From Conoideocrella luteorostrata (lineage: Eukaryota > Ascomycota > Sordariomycetes > Hypocreales > Clavicipitaceae), in assembly GCA_032433595.1 (NCBI GenBank), contig JASWJB010000042.1, positions 1 to 64,000 on the forward strand: DNA of 64,000 bases, written 5' to 3'. Position numbers and translations under genes: made by a program. Below are positions 23,876 to 34,916 of this stretch, one piece after another (position 1 is the first letter of the stretch; the number at the start of each line of letters is the position of its first letter). Under the pieces are notes generated by a model. That model made no database searches and was not told where the DNA came from. It saw only the letters and a list, made by a program, of their open reading frames with translations.

Positions 23876-25936
23876 GTTTCTTGCAATAGCCTCCTGAGGT
23901 CAAATTTGGCCCTAGTATCAAATTAATGGGATATGATTGATTTCGCAATTCACCTGAGCATTGCTTTTTGGGGATCTGTTCCGCTTCTAGTTCTACTAGC
24001 TCAGTGCCACCTTCGCAAGAAAAACGAATCATGATGGAAAGAAGAAGAGGATGATTGTTGGCTCGTGCAGCGGACTTGCGGGAAATGTTGGCACGTCAGA
24101 GGGACCCGACAAGATCATGGGGCGGTGAATAAAGAAGCTCTGGAATTCTGTGTGATAAAAAGGCTATTCATACTCTGTAGAATAAGTAAAGTCCGCCAAC
24201 CTTCACCCAAAATGTCACTGATGCGCTCTGATTGGCTGGACTGCCAGATACCGTATTTGTGCACTAGACTCACTTCGGTGGCGGTTTGTGCTAATTTTCC
24301 AGTTGGTGGTGGATAATTAGAGTAACCAGCACACCCTCAGCAAAGACGCACCTCCTTTAACAAACAGAAAAGTACTTGTGTCAGTTGGCTGGCCTGGTGA
24401 CAAAAAGCAAAGTCGGGCGACATGGAAGTGATTGATGGTTTGCCCTCATCTCATGCGTTCAACACAGTAATCGCCGTCGTTGACAACGCATTTCTGAGCT
24501 TTTCAACCTTACTTGAGATATCATTTTCATCGAAGGTGCTGACCAAAGTAAGCCTTCTGTCATCATCTTCAAGCATGTTACTGGTGGGAGAGATAGAAGA
24601 AAAATGGTTTCGGGTGCAGTTCTGCGAGAAAATATCCTTGTCGTAACGGTTCGGCGTGACCATCTCAACGTCTGCAAGGCTACGCGCGTACGCTGCTGGA
24701 TGTCCAGAAACACTGCTCCGCAAAATCGTCTATTGGCTGAATGCTTTCCAACCTGCATTGTAAAACCTTCCGGATAATAAGGTTCCAAGCCAATAGACTC
24801 CAGACCTGGTCAGGTTTTCATCTCTTGTGGAGTTGACTGTACGCCTCGATCCAGAATCCGACGCTAGGGCCAACTGGAGGCTCGTCATGCCGACTTGCTT
24901 GTGGCTGGATGTACATGCTTGCTTGAATATGGCGGTCGTGGCTGAGTGTCATGACAGTTGTCCTACTGCCATTGTATCCGTTCTGTCCAATAATGTTCTA
25001 GCAAATTCTCGCGTCACCACCACATATGTACTAGATCGCTGGGGTTGCACCATTCATTATCAGCAACATGCGAATGTCGAGCCCCATCAAATCCAGCTTG
25101 AATGTCTTGGCATTGTGTAGTACGGTTGCCACCGAGGTCCCGGGACAAGATCCAAGTAACTTGTCAATATGCTTTTCAACGCTGCTCTAGCTACGTCATC
25201 ATCGCGACTTAAGCTGCGGGAACTGCGTAGATATGCCTTCCGATTTTCATCACCTTTGCCACAAAGAGGCTAACGGATCCAGAAGAAATGGGCAGCAACG
25301 CGTGTGGTGTGTCTCAAAACAAAGATTCGGAATTTAGTCATGTTTGTAGAGATGGCACAGTGAGGACTTCGTTTCAGTTCCAAGCATGGATCTCCACTCC
25401 TGGAATCAGCACTGAGGAAGGAGAATCTTCAGGTCACGAACCTGCAAGGTCCTTTCTGGAGGAATAGAGCAGCCTTCCCGTAAGGAACCATACAGTAGCC
25501 GTTGTGGGAAGGAGCAGTGGAGCCGTCAGAAAAGGAGTTCTGCATTGTTTTGCAAGAGCTTGTCCGGAACCAGCTCTGCAGCACGTCCGCGACGCTTTAT
25601 TGCTGTGTTAATAGAGCCCACGTCCAGAATATTGCGCAGTGCAATACCCGCCTTATTATTTCATTAATAACGTGTTGGGACAGTCAGCAGCCTCGATCAA
25701 ACAGCCACCTGGCTGAAGGTCGATACACTTGGACGCTCTTTTAAACTCGCATTCTGCATCCTACATAATCCATTGTCAATCGACTGGCATCGAACGTGGC
25801 GTCATTCAGGCAGCACTACGATGGCCGACTAGTCTAAGAATACTTGAAGTTCACATTTCCTCGGCGTCGTGACACATTCACTATTGGTGCAATTGCCTGG
25901 GTACCAACCATTACACTCCGGCGGTACCCATCGAAC
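23876..25936. other. Intergenic region between two regulator genes
   Basis: About 2 kb. Overlapping short frames near 24422-24788 on both strands have no recognisable content. I see no signal peptides, repeats or splice-linked exons. It includes the promoter of the second Zn2Cys6 gene. Confidence 0.5.
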
Positions 25937-28726
25937 ATGGATATAAATGAATTTAGGCTCCGGCCTCGCAAACCTTCCCGGACACAACAAGCAGAGCCTC
26001 TAACGCCGGGACAGACAGAGCCTCCAAAGCTGGGACAGACAGAGCCTCCAAAGCTGGGACAGACAGAGCCTCCAAAGTCGAGACAGACAGAGCCTCCAAA
26101 ACCGGGACGGACAGAGCCTCCAAAGCTGAGAAAGAGAGAGCCTCCAAGGTCGAGACAGACAGAGCCTCCAAAAACGGGACGGACAGAGCCTCCAAAGCTG
26201 AGAAAGAGAGAGCCTCCAAAGCCGAGACAGACAGAACCTCCCAAACGAAGACAAAAAGAACCTCCAAAGACAAGACAGACAGAATCTCCCAAACAAAGAA
26301 AAAAAGAACCTCCAAAACAAGGACAAAAGCAAAGACAAAAGGAACTTGCAAAGCAAACACCGAAAGGACTTCTTGGGGAAAAACAAAAATCCGTCGCGGC
26401 GTGCGGTGCCTGCCAGGTCAAAAAGACAAAAGTAAGCACATACATGCATTTCCCGCGTGGGTTTGGCATGGGACCGTTGTATTTTGCTTTTTGGCAATGT
26501 AGTTTGGCTTACCTTCAACTTAGTGTGATGCTAGGCGGCCGACTTGCACAGCGTGCGTTAAACGTAGGACAAGATGCCTATACGCTTCCCTCCACTCTGG
26601 CGAGACGCGTTTATCGGTAAAGAACAGAGACGTGGAAACCTTGAGGAATGATCACGACATATTACAGGAATTGTTCAGGGTGCTAAGAATATCGTCCGAA
26701 CCCATGTCTATTGAGTTGCTTCGGAGACTAAGGCTTACTACGGCTGTGGACAATAGTAGCTTGCTGTCTCAATTCAACAGTCTGTTGTCTGATGATGATG
26801 GCATCTACGCTGCCGGCGTAGACTTGCCAGTCCCAACAATAGGCACGCTGCCGGCGCGAGATAGCTCTGAATTTAGATTAATGGCACGGCATTCCTTTGC
26901 CTATCCTATGCTGTCGCCTCCGTTCGGTTCTACCCAGGGCATGGCATCTGCCTTTATTGCCGACATGACGGCGCAGGCGAAATCCCAGATCCTGCAAGTA
27001 TTTCTCTTGCTATGTAATTCTAAACCTTTCGATGGTGCTGTGGCTAATTACTTCGTCAAGTTCACAACCTGACTTCGACGCGCGCCTGAACTCATTGAAC
27101 ATTGGAGATTGGACTTGCACATCAATCACCAATGAACTAGCAGCCAAGTTGATTTCGCTTTACATGAAGATCGACCATCCCACTTTTGGATTTTTCGATT
27201 CTGACCTATTTCTTAGAGACCTGATTGACCATGGTGACCAATATTGCTCTCGGCTTCTTGTGTCTTCTCTGTTGTCATGGGCCTGCGTAAGTTGAGAAAT
27301 GGCATGATAGCAAGGGCTCACAATCTAACAAGCTTTTCAAACAGCTAGCCTACTGCGCCGTTAATAACGAAACTATTTCCATAGGAGCTGCACTCTTCAA
27401 AGAAGCCAATAGTCTCTGGGACCATGAATACAATTTCTCGGATTCATTGACGACGATTGCCGCCGCCCAGTTCTTAACCCTTTGGAGCATCTACAACGAT
27501 AGTAATGACGGATATTCCTACCAAAAGGCTGGCATTGGCATGGCGCAGAGAATGGGTCTTTTCGGTCTTGAGCATTATAGCTTTGATTCAGACTTCAGCG
27601 ACCCGGAGTCTCGATTGAACGCATCTACATACACTGCTTAGGGGGCATACAATCTCGCCGTGTAAGTTTGCCTTTTTGGAAAAGAAGTAGATGAAGAGAC
27701 GGAGGGGTCAAGAAAGGAGAAAATAAGTCAATGGCTAATCAGAACGTTAGAATGTGCTCGTTTATGTTTCAAGAGGAAAGACCAGGAATACAGTTTCCGC
27801 CGAAGCTCATACCTCCTGGCAGAAGAGTTCAAGGAGAGGTCCCTGCGGATGAATCTCACGCAGATACGAGCCTGGCTTTTTCTATCATGTGCGAGTTCTG
27901 TGAAATCACGAGTGAATGGATATTACTGTATTACTATGAGGTTGTAGCGGATAAAGTGACGAACCAAACCGAGACCATGAAAAAAGCGAAACTTAGCGCC
28001 GTGTCGGTGGCATTTGCGAATCAAATGTTTCATAAGCTAATTAGATGGTCTGATTCTGTCAAAGCATGGCAAGCTCATGGGCTTCGAAGCTCCCACCACT
28101 GCATTATCTTCCAGTTACGAAGCACCCTTTCTGACTTGAAAAGCCATCTATACTAACTCAATGGCAGCATTTGGTTTCACGCATCAGTTGTCGAGCTTTT
28201 CCGACCCTTTACAGCATATAAATGTCGGATTACCTCTGAGGAACACTATACCACAGTGAGGGACGTCTTCACAGCATCTTTGAATCAACTGAAGCAACTT
28301 GTCGTCGTGTTTCGATACTCTTTTCCGTTTGCTTCGTGTGTTATCCTTTGGCATGTGGGGCTGCTGAATGTTGCCAATTGGGCGCTGCACAACACGACGG
28401 ATCTGGAATGGCGAGTATATTTTATGTTTTGCCTGGACAGCTATGCCGATCTTTTTGTCTGCTTTCGTATCTCAGGGGAAGTTGTCAGGGGTCTCCTAGC
28501 AATCGCACTACGTCTCGATGTCTTGAGGCTGGCTGAAGCTCGCCAAGTGATTGACCAAACTTATTCCCGCGCCACGCACCATACTCCCCTCGTGCTCGAC
28601 CGGACGCTAGATGGCTTTATTGTTGACTTGCAAGTGGCACATGTTCATTTAAGCTCTGCGCGGCTGGGCTTCCTCTGCGAGAACTTTACACATAGAGCAT
28701 CTGGTGGGATTGTGTCGGTGGGTTAG
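25937..28726 (+). pseudogene. Zn2Cys6 transcription factor with octapeptide repeats, interrupted
   Basis: From the ATG at 25937 exon 1 (to 26431) encodes about 25 residues, then 13 repeats of an octapeptide (Q/R)(T/K)EPPKxx, then CGACQVKKTK. Exon 2 (from 26524) supplies CDARRPTCTACVKRRTRC, completing a zinc cluster. The regulatory part continues with FDARLNSLNIGDWT and LFLRDLIDHGDQYCSRLLV (to 27286), 27345..27661, 27751..28113 and 28168..28726; the last joins to read HIWFHASVVELFRPF, a typical fungal regulator motif. Two lesions are visible. The frame shifts by one between VANYFVKF and QPDFDARL near 27050-27066 with no convincing intron. TAG at 27639-27641 sits where related regulators usually have Trp (TA[W]GAYNLAV). 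TGG to TAG is a CpA to TpA change on the other strand, as RIP would make. Probably a recently inactivated regulator. Confidence 0.7.
26012..26323 (+). repeat. 24-bp coding tandem repeat (13 units)
   Basis: Thirteen consecutive 24-bp units, each encoding an octapeptide of type QTEPPKLG, QTEPPKSR, RTEPPKLR or KREPPKPR, immediately 5' of the zinc-cluster codons. The first three units are nearly identical. Later ones diverge and become more Lys/Arg-rich. The array then fades into Lys/Gln-rich sequence. Period and frame are kept throughout. Confidence 0.92.
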
Positions 28727-30012
28727 TCTTCCACCGAAGATATATACTCACAAGACTAGCTGCCAAAATCCATTCCTTCTCCATAGCGTTGGGAAACATC
28801 GATACCTATTTAGCGAAAACATCAGTTCTTAAAATGGTGGCTGTGTCGGGAAACACCCAGATTCGTGCCTTGACCTAACCCCTTGACTGCTAGTAGATTT
28901 CCACGGCTGCCCGAGGCCAGAGAGTGTGCATCGTCCATCACGCAAAAGTGCAGCCATGCTTCCGCAATATATTCCCAGCAACTTCTCGTAGGCACGGCTG
29001 GAAACGAAAATGCCAAAATGTACACCGTGGCCGTGACAGAATAGCGATGAATAACATTTGGGTTAGTGTTCGGAATAACAAGAACGAACGCCAGGAATCC
29101 AACCGGCTCCATGCAGAGAGGTCCACCCAATGGCACGGTTTCCGGCCGGAGACGGAGGATGAGACAGTGCGAGCTTGAACTACCGGCCGGACTAGCTCGC
29201 ACTCTAAAATAATGCCGGGCTCCGATCCCCGTTGAGAGGTTGAGCGCATCATTGCCAAATAGCACTGCTCAGAATAAGTCTCTCAATACCAGACAGGTCA
29301 GGCAGACACGACTTATACGTGAGGCGCTCGCTGCCAAACCTGACGCATGGCACATCCTGGCTCCGTCCGGTAGGCATGTGTCCCAACTGTCGAGAAAGTC
29401 CGTTAAAGTACACATATAACTTCAGAACGCCTAAAAACTCCAACTTGGAGGTTGAACCGGGTAGATGGCAGCTGTTTGCTTGATAGGATCGAGTGCCATG
29501 CAGGGTGCCAATAAACAAAATAATACGAACCAACTCTCAGGCGAGTGTCGCGGGTTAATCATTACCCCGAATGAAACTATGTAGGACTACATTGATGCTC
29601 AGCCTGCTGCTTGCTGCGTGCGCGGCCGGCCCAGCTCGGGATGATATGTCAACATTGGGAGGAGGGCTTGCGCTTCGCACAGTCGCAATATGAGCCGCCT
29701 GAGCTTGACCTTGAGCTTGAGTATGAACATGAGTACCGGCGGTTCGACGTCCAGTCTGTGTGAATACATATGGGCTCGACGTTCAATTTCGTAAATAGAC
29801 AGGCCGGTGCACAACAACAGCTCGAGTTTATTCTTCTTTACCTCCCGTACGTGACTGCCCATACCTGTTGCCCGTCAGGCAATACCAAGTACACCCACCC
29901 CCCCTAATCCAATGCGTCGCAACAAGTAAAATGTAAAACGGCACTGCGCACCATCAAGATATTGGCCAAGAAGCAAATGATTCCCACTGTTGAAACTCGC
30001 TCTTGACTAACC
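28727..30012. other. Intergenic region
   Basis: About 1.3 kb. Short frames only. Around 29650-29760 the plus strand reads QSQYEPPELDLELEYEHEYR in one frame, which is protein-like but isolated. The right end is the promoter of the DUF3712 gene. Confidence 0.45.
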
Positions 30013-31271
30013 ATGTCTACCAAATCGGGCGAACCTCCTTCTCCTCCTCCTCGTTCCTCGTCGACGAAGCGGAAGCTCCGAGACCATTGTACCCGCTTCT
30101 ACGTCTGGTACTTGATAGCCGTGATGGTCTTTCTCGCCACATTTTTACCGATTCTGTATGTTCTCGTCTGACTCTGCTCATTGCTCATTGTTCACGACTC
30201 GCACTTACAAGTGTATACTGATACTGACCGTCGAAAAGCTTCAAGATCATCATCCCGGCAGTGGCCCAGACCATCATCCGCCAACAGGGCATTCCAATAA
30301 AGAGCGGCACAGCAAACACAACCGACGCCCATGAAGTGCTCGTCGCAGTCAACACTACGATAAACACGCCGCTCGGGATAACCATCGACTCGTTCCCCAT
30401 CGAGATCTATCATGCCGAGACGCACCCGTACACGCCGTTTCTCAACATTTCCGTCCCGACCCTCCATGCTAATAAGCTCACGGACGTCAGCATCGATACT
30501 ACGGCGCTGACTGTCCTCAACAACACCGAGCTGGTGTCCTGGGCGAACCAGCTCGTTGACAGCACCGAAATGCCACTTTCCATCCGTGGCACACCCTCCG
30601 TCCATCTCGGCTCGTTGAGCCTTCGCCCCCGCGTGGACAGGGACATAAAAATCGCGGGGCTGCAGGGCCTACGGGGATTCGGCATCCGCGACATCCAACT
30701 GATTCTACCGGCTGATAAGTTAGGACACAATGTCGTTGGGACAGCAAATGTGCCGAACTGGGGCGTCTTGCGTCTAAACGTGGGGAATGTGTCCCTGAAC
30801 GTCTTCACAGGAGACGTCCGCATCGGACTGATCACGCTATTCGACGTCTCGCTCGCACCGGGGAATAACACCGTGCGCTTGAACGGGACGGTCGATATCC
30901 CCGCGATAGTGGCGAACCTAGGGAGAGTCATTAAGAGCCAGGCCGGGCCTTTGAGCAGGGGCCTGGTGGAGGTCAATGTAACTGGTAATGGGACCATCAT
31001 GAACGGCAGGCACATTACCTATGTCGAGGATATCATTCGCCGTCGCAAGTTCGCAGCGACGTTGTCGATTACTACGCTGCTGGGGGATGTGCTTAGCGGC
31101 GTGGTGGGAGGAGGCAGCACTGATATTGTGCCGTTGCTGGGTGATATTTTGGGCAATAAGTCGTTTATCGATCATGTCGCTGGGCATTGGAACATTTCTG
31201 GCAATAGCACGGGGCGGGGTAAATCGAAGAGCTCGTCACTTTGGGACAGGAGCAGTTTGATGGGTAGCTAG
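30013..31271 (+). CDS. DUF3712 membrane-anchored protein
   Basis: Two exons, join(30013..30155, 30239..31271), 391 aa. A short Pro/Ser/basic cytosolic head (GEPPSPPPRSSSTKRKLRDH) is followed by one hydrophobic helix (WYLIAVMVFLATFLPIL, crossing into exon 2). The long beta-rich extracytosolic or lumenal region then has repeated sheet-like segments (VLVAVNTTINTPLGITIDSF, LGSLSLRPRVDRDIKIAGLQ, ILPADKLGHNVVGTANVPNW), the layout of fungal DUF3712 proteins. Several N-x-S/T sites (NTT, NIS, NNT, NVT, NGT) suggest glycosylation in the secretory pathway. DUF3712 proteins are single-pass, probably vacuolar or ER membrane proteins of unknown function. A Ser/Gly-rich tail (NSTGRGKSKSSSL) closes the protein. 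The splice restores Leu (CT+C) inside the membrane helix. Confidence 0.85.
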
Positions 31272-31935
31272 CGTGAGGTCTGTTGCGTGAAGGCGATGCC
31301 GCAACGAGGATGTACGGCTTAGGTTGCGCAGGGACATGCGGTCTTCGTTTTGGAGGGTTCTGTTCTTGTCAGTGTGGGCTGTGCCATCAAAAATAGATGC
31401 CGAAATATCTATGCGCTGTTGAGCCGTTGCCAATATATTGACGTACGAGCTACAAAGCTGTGCCAGCATAGGAAACGGCTTAACTAGAGACCACTTTTTC
31501 ATGTGTGATTGTCTCTCTTGAATAGGTTCATATTTCTCGTGAAGAGCTGTCTCTATCACAGAAAAATTGGCGTAATATCAATATATTGTACAGCACCACA
31601 TTCCCATTTTCGCGGCTGATCTGGCTTTCTTCTCTTAGTCACTGGAAACTAGTATTAGACCTGTCTGCATGGCATGCTGCATGTTCTGTAGGGGAAAAAG
31701 CATGTAGCCAGGTTGGCTGGAAGAAGAGGCTGTACTTGATTGCATCGATGGAATTGTTTCAAATTATCTATTGAGCAGCAAGTGAATAAAGGCGATTATA
31801 GTAACACGTCCATTTTCTCTTAATTTACAATACGCCGCGCCACATGCCGCCACACGCCCATGAGGGACAACCAATTTTCCTATAAAACGTAACAAATCCA
31901 TCAAACCTCCCCGTCACTATCCGGCAACCTTCTTA
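31272..31935. other. Intergenic, between convergent gene ends
   Basis: About 660 bp of A/T-rich 3'-flanking sequence between the DUF3712 gene and the unrecognised minus-strand gene. I see nothing coding. Confidence 0.55.
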
Positions 31936-33658
31936 TTACTTTAGAAAATTAAACACACGTTTGTTTGTATAGTCGCCAGACATATTCGCGATTAGTTTTG
32001 CATCAACGAATGCCTCAGGATTGGCATTATAGGAACACAGTACAGAGGCGCGGAGGGCTCCTCGTACAAGTAGCTCTCTAAATTCATACTTCGTACACTT
32101 GTCCTCTTTTTCTCTTTTTTTTTCCACATGCGCCCTCATTCTTTTCGCGGTTTGCGAAAAAAGTAACTCGGTGTCATAGCCGTTCAGGTTAATAATGAGG
32201 ATCAACGACTGCATGGGAAACTTGGGACATTCGACTGTGCTACGCAAACCCAGATGATGTTTATGGACATCGCAAAGCAATAGATTGCGAGAGTCCTCCT
32301 CCTTTATCTGTGGGAAATTCTGTGATGGCCGCCTATTTTCGAGCCCGAGTCTCGTTAGATAGTCATGTAGAGTCTCGCCCCTGGGCTCTCCAGTGGGAGG
32401 CAGGCCAATATGTTCAATTCTGCCGGACCTGTTCAACACGGATATGACAAACCCATCAGGGCTAAAAGTAGCGTCATACTGTTTCACAAGCTTCCTGCAT
32501 AAGTGCGCGGCACTTTCTGCTGATTGTTCGTCCCTGCAGAGGATGATGCATGGCGCGTCCTCGACGTCGATCAATTCCAAATGTTGGCCTGACGTGTAAC
32601 ATAGTTGGCACCGTAGGCCTTGGGTAGTGGCAAGATCCGGCGAGAAAGTAGGGCACTTTTGCCAGCGAACGGAAGACAGGTGAACTTGGCTCCGGGTATG
32701 GAAAGCGACGGCAAAAGACTTGGTAACGGCGGCGAGACAGACTTGCTCTTCTAGTGTTAGGGTGTACGGCCACGGCGCGGACCGTTTCGTTTTAATTGTA
32801 GCAAACAGTTTTGCAATGGAGGAAGCCGGTATGGGCAACTTCATGCCGGGGAGCTGGAGCCTGGTCTGGCGGGGTTGATTCTGGTCTCGGACATCGTCAA
32901 GGTTGAAGAAGCCTCGCGCCTTTTGCAGCCAGTCGTCAAGATCATGCGTCATTTCACCAGCTGGTAATATTGGTGCCGAGGAGAGTGCTGGAGGAGGATT
33001 GCCTCTCATCTCCACTTCTTGGGGTAGTGCCACTCCTGGAAGAATACGACGTCTTTCTGAATTGCCGGCATCAATTCTGTCTGTCCTGATAGTTAGCCAA
33101 GATATTATTGACTGGTAAGGGGCATGGTAATGAAGAGTGCATGTGGTAACACATACGGCTGTGGTGGTGGTAAGGGTCTAATCCACGATTGGAAGTAGTT
33201 GCCCTCAGCGGCGGAAGCTCCGCAGTGTCCACGGTCACGGTCACAACATGTCCTCGCTCTATATACGACGCCACCGACATCAAGTTGCACAAGAATGAAT
33301 CCTAGTCATTCTCGCTGCGAATAACATGTCTTGTGTCAACGCGAAAGCTCCGATAAGCAACCGTAAAGTGGTGTAGCGAGTAGGCAGCGTTGACCTTGTG
33401 GATGGCATTGCGAATTGCATGGAATGTAACAATCGGACGCTCATCTAGACCCGGTTCGAAATACCACAAGGGGCCTCCATAATTCTCCATTAGCTGAAAT
33501 GAATGAAGGGGCGGCGTACACCACCCCATAGAAGGACACAAGTCCCATAGTATACGGTGAACGGGTGTACTGGCGTAACCTGGCCAGTTTTCTGGCTCTC
33601 GCTGTCTTTTGGAGCTTAGAGGAGGAAGCTGCTCGAGGGCTGGTCGCTTGGAGTTCAT
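31936..33658 (-). CDS. Unrecognised protein gene with an in-frame amber codon
   Basis: Two-exon minus-strand model: exon 1 33658-33157, intron 33156-33081 (GTATGT donor, CTAAC branch site, CAG acceptor), exon 2 33080-31936. Together they give 549 codons to the final stop, in one frame, except for TAG at 33304-33302 (codon 119) in the context SEND-TAG-DSFLCNLMSV. The N-terminal part has a basic stretch (SSKRQRE) that could be a nuclear signal. The C-terminal part has two CxxC pairs-like cysteines (LRCQLCYTSG) and a Lys/Glu-rich coil near MRAHVEKKREKED. I recognise no domain. If the amber is real, translation could give only the first 118 aa, or about 357 aa from the ATG at 33009. The reading-frame continuity on both sides argues the stop is recent. 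Confidence 0.5.
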
Positions 33659-34916
33659 GGTGAGCTAAAAGAGCGGAACAGCTACGAGTAGAGGCTTCTC
33701 ACGCACAAGATGTATGCGGTTGGTAAGAGGGGGGAGCGATGTGCAAAACCGCGGTTTTCGCAATTGCGCCTTGGAGGGAGTGAGTTGAGGTTATTCGTAA
33801 GCTCGGTGTGAACACTGCTTGATCTACCGGTCACATGGTCATCGTCATCCGTCTATTGCACTGTTGGCGAGCTGCTCGCTCCGCCAAGGCGATGAAACAA
33901 ATCATTCCTATTTTTTTGAATGTATATATTGTTCTAAAGAAAGATCAGTCGTAGTTTCTCTTCCAAACTAATCGTGGTGGGCTGGGTTGCTGCACTGTTG
34001 GAGGGACGTTCGTCAACCTGTCCCAAACACACACATCACGTCATATCACTCCCACACGGTTCAAGAAACGGCTGAATCGGAAAATCAGCCTGTTTGGTGC
34101 GGAGATGAACAAGTTTCAACTTGCGGCAAGAAATAGCCGGAATTCCCACCTGCAGACGCAACAGCCAGACGATCATCAGTGCAGACAAGTGAATACCACT
34201 CACGTAACAACAATAGGGGACCGATTGTCTGTCGAGGAGTGCATCAATCCGGTAATGGCTATTTATTGCAGCCCCCTGTTTTTAATTCTATGGTTGGCCA
34301 GTCTTGGTTATTCTCTCACCAAACTCTATATGGTGACGAGAGATCCAGCAATGGGCTCTGTTGCAACATTTTATGTCGTAAAAATGGGAGCTCGGGAGCA
34401 AAGTAAATGAAACCAACTTGCAGTGCTTCTCCTAACCCTTTTTTTTTTCCTGTTGATTAGCCAGGCTGTACTTTTACCATCCAACACAGAAAAATTGAAT
34501 GGGCTGCTGGCCACCACAAAGCCTTATTTTCTCCTAGACACCCATCCAATTCACGTCTCAATGCTCTTGTATTTCTGATCTATTTTATACTGTCTGCTCC
34601 GTAAATGATAGGCTGTGAAGCTTCATGGTCTGAGCTTTCGTCTCGCCGTACCTGCGTAACCATTGAGCACAGAGCATTGGCGTGTGCTTGGAGTGTTAAC
34701 TGGCTTGTGTCCGACTGGAGCCATTATCAAGTAAATAAAATAGAAAGCTCGGTCGTTAAAACTCGCATACAATACGATGCATGAGTATTTTAAGACAATA
34801 ATAGCGGTAGGGAGGATGATCATGCTGTTTTCAAGTATAAACATATATGAGGATCCTGATTCTCCTCCCCCTTCCTTGTTGTAGCGTTTTCAACACATTG
34901 TCGAACTACATACAAG
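33659..34916. other. Intergenic region with divergent promoters
   Basis: About 1.26 kb between a minus-strand gene and the secreted repeat-protein gene. The frame 34105-34410 contains one hydrophobic stretch but no convincing gene structure. A T9 run lies near 34440. TATA-like sequence (TATAAACATATATG) sits at 34836-34849. Confidence 0.5.
34836..34849 (+). promoter_or_regulatory. Possible TATA element of the secreted repeat-protein gene
   Basis: TATAAACATATATG lies about 70-80 bp before the ATG at 34917, followed by a pyrimidine-rich tract (TTCTCCTCCCCCTTCC) typical of the start region of well-expressed fungal genes. Position and composition only. Confidence 0.4.

Noticed and set aside
25834..26518. 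Long minus-strand frames (up to 211 codons) rich in GGS, Cys and Leu, antisense to the octapeptide array
   Set aside because: They exist only because the 24-bp repeat keeps all frames open; the plus strand carries the zinc cluster and proper splice sites.
29599..29862. Protein-like phrase QSQYEPPELDLELEYEHEYR on the plus strand near 29690-29750
   Set aside because: Short, bounded by stops and not linkable by splice sites to other coding pieces; may be a gene fragment but cannot be supported.
34105..34410. 101-codon plus-strand frame with one hydrophobic stretch
   Set aside because: Low-complexity composition, no signal peptide at the start, no splice partners and no family.
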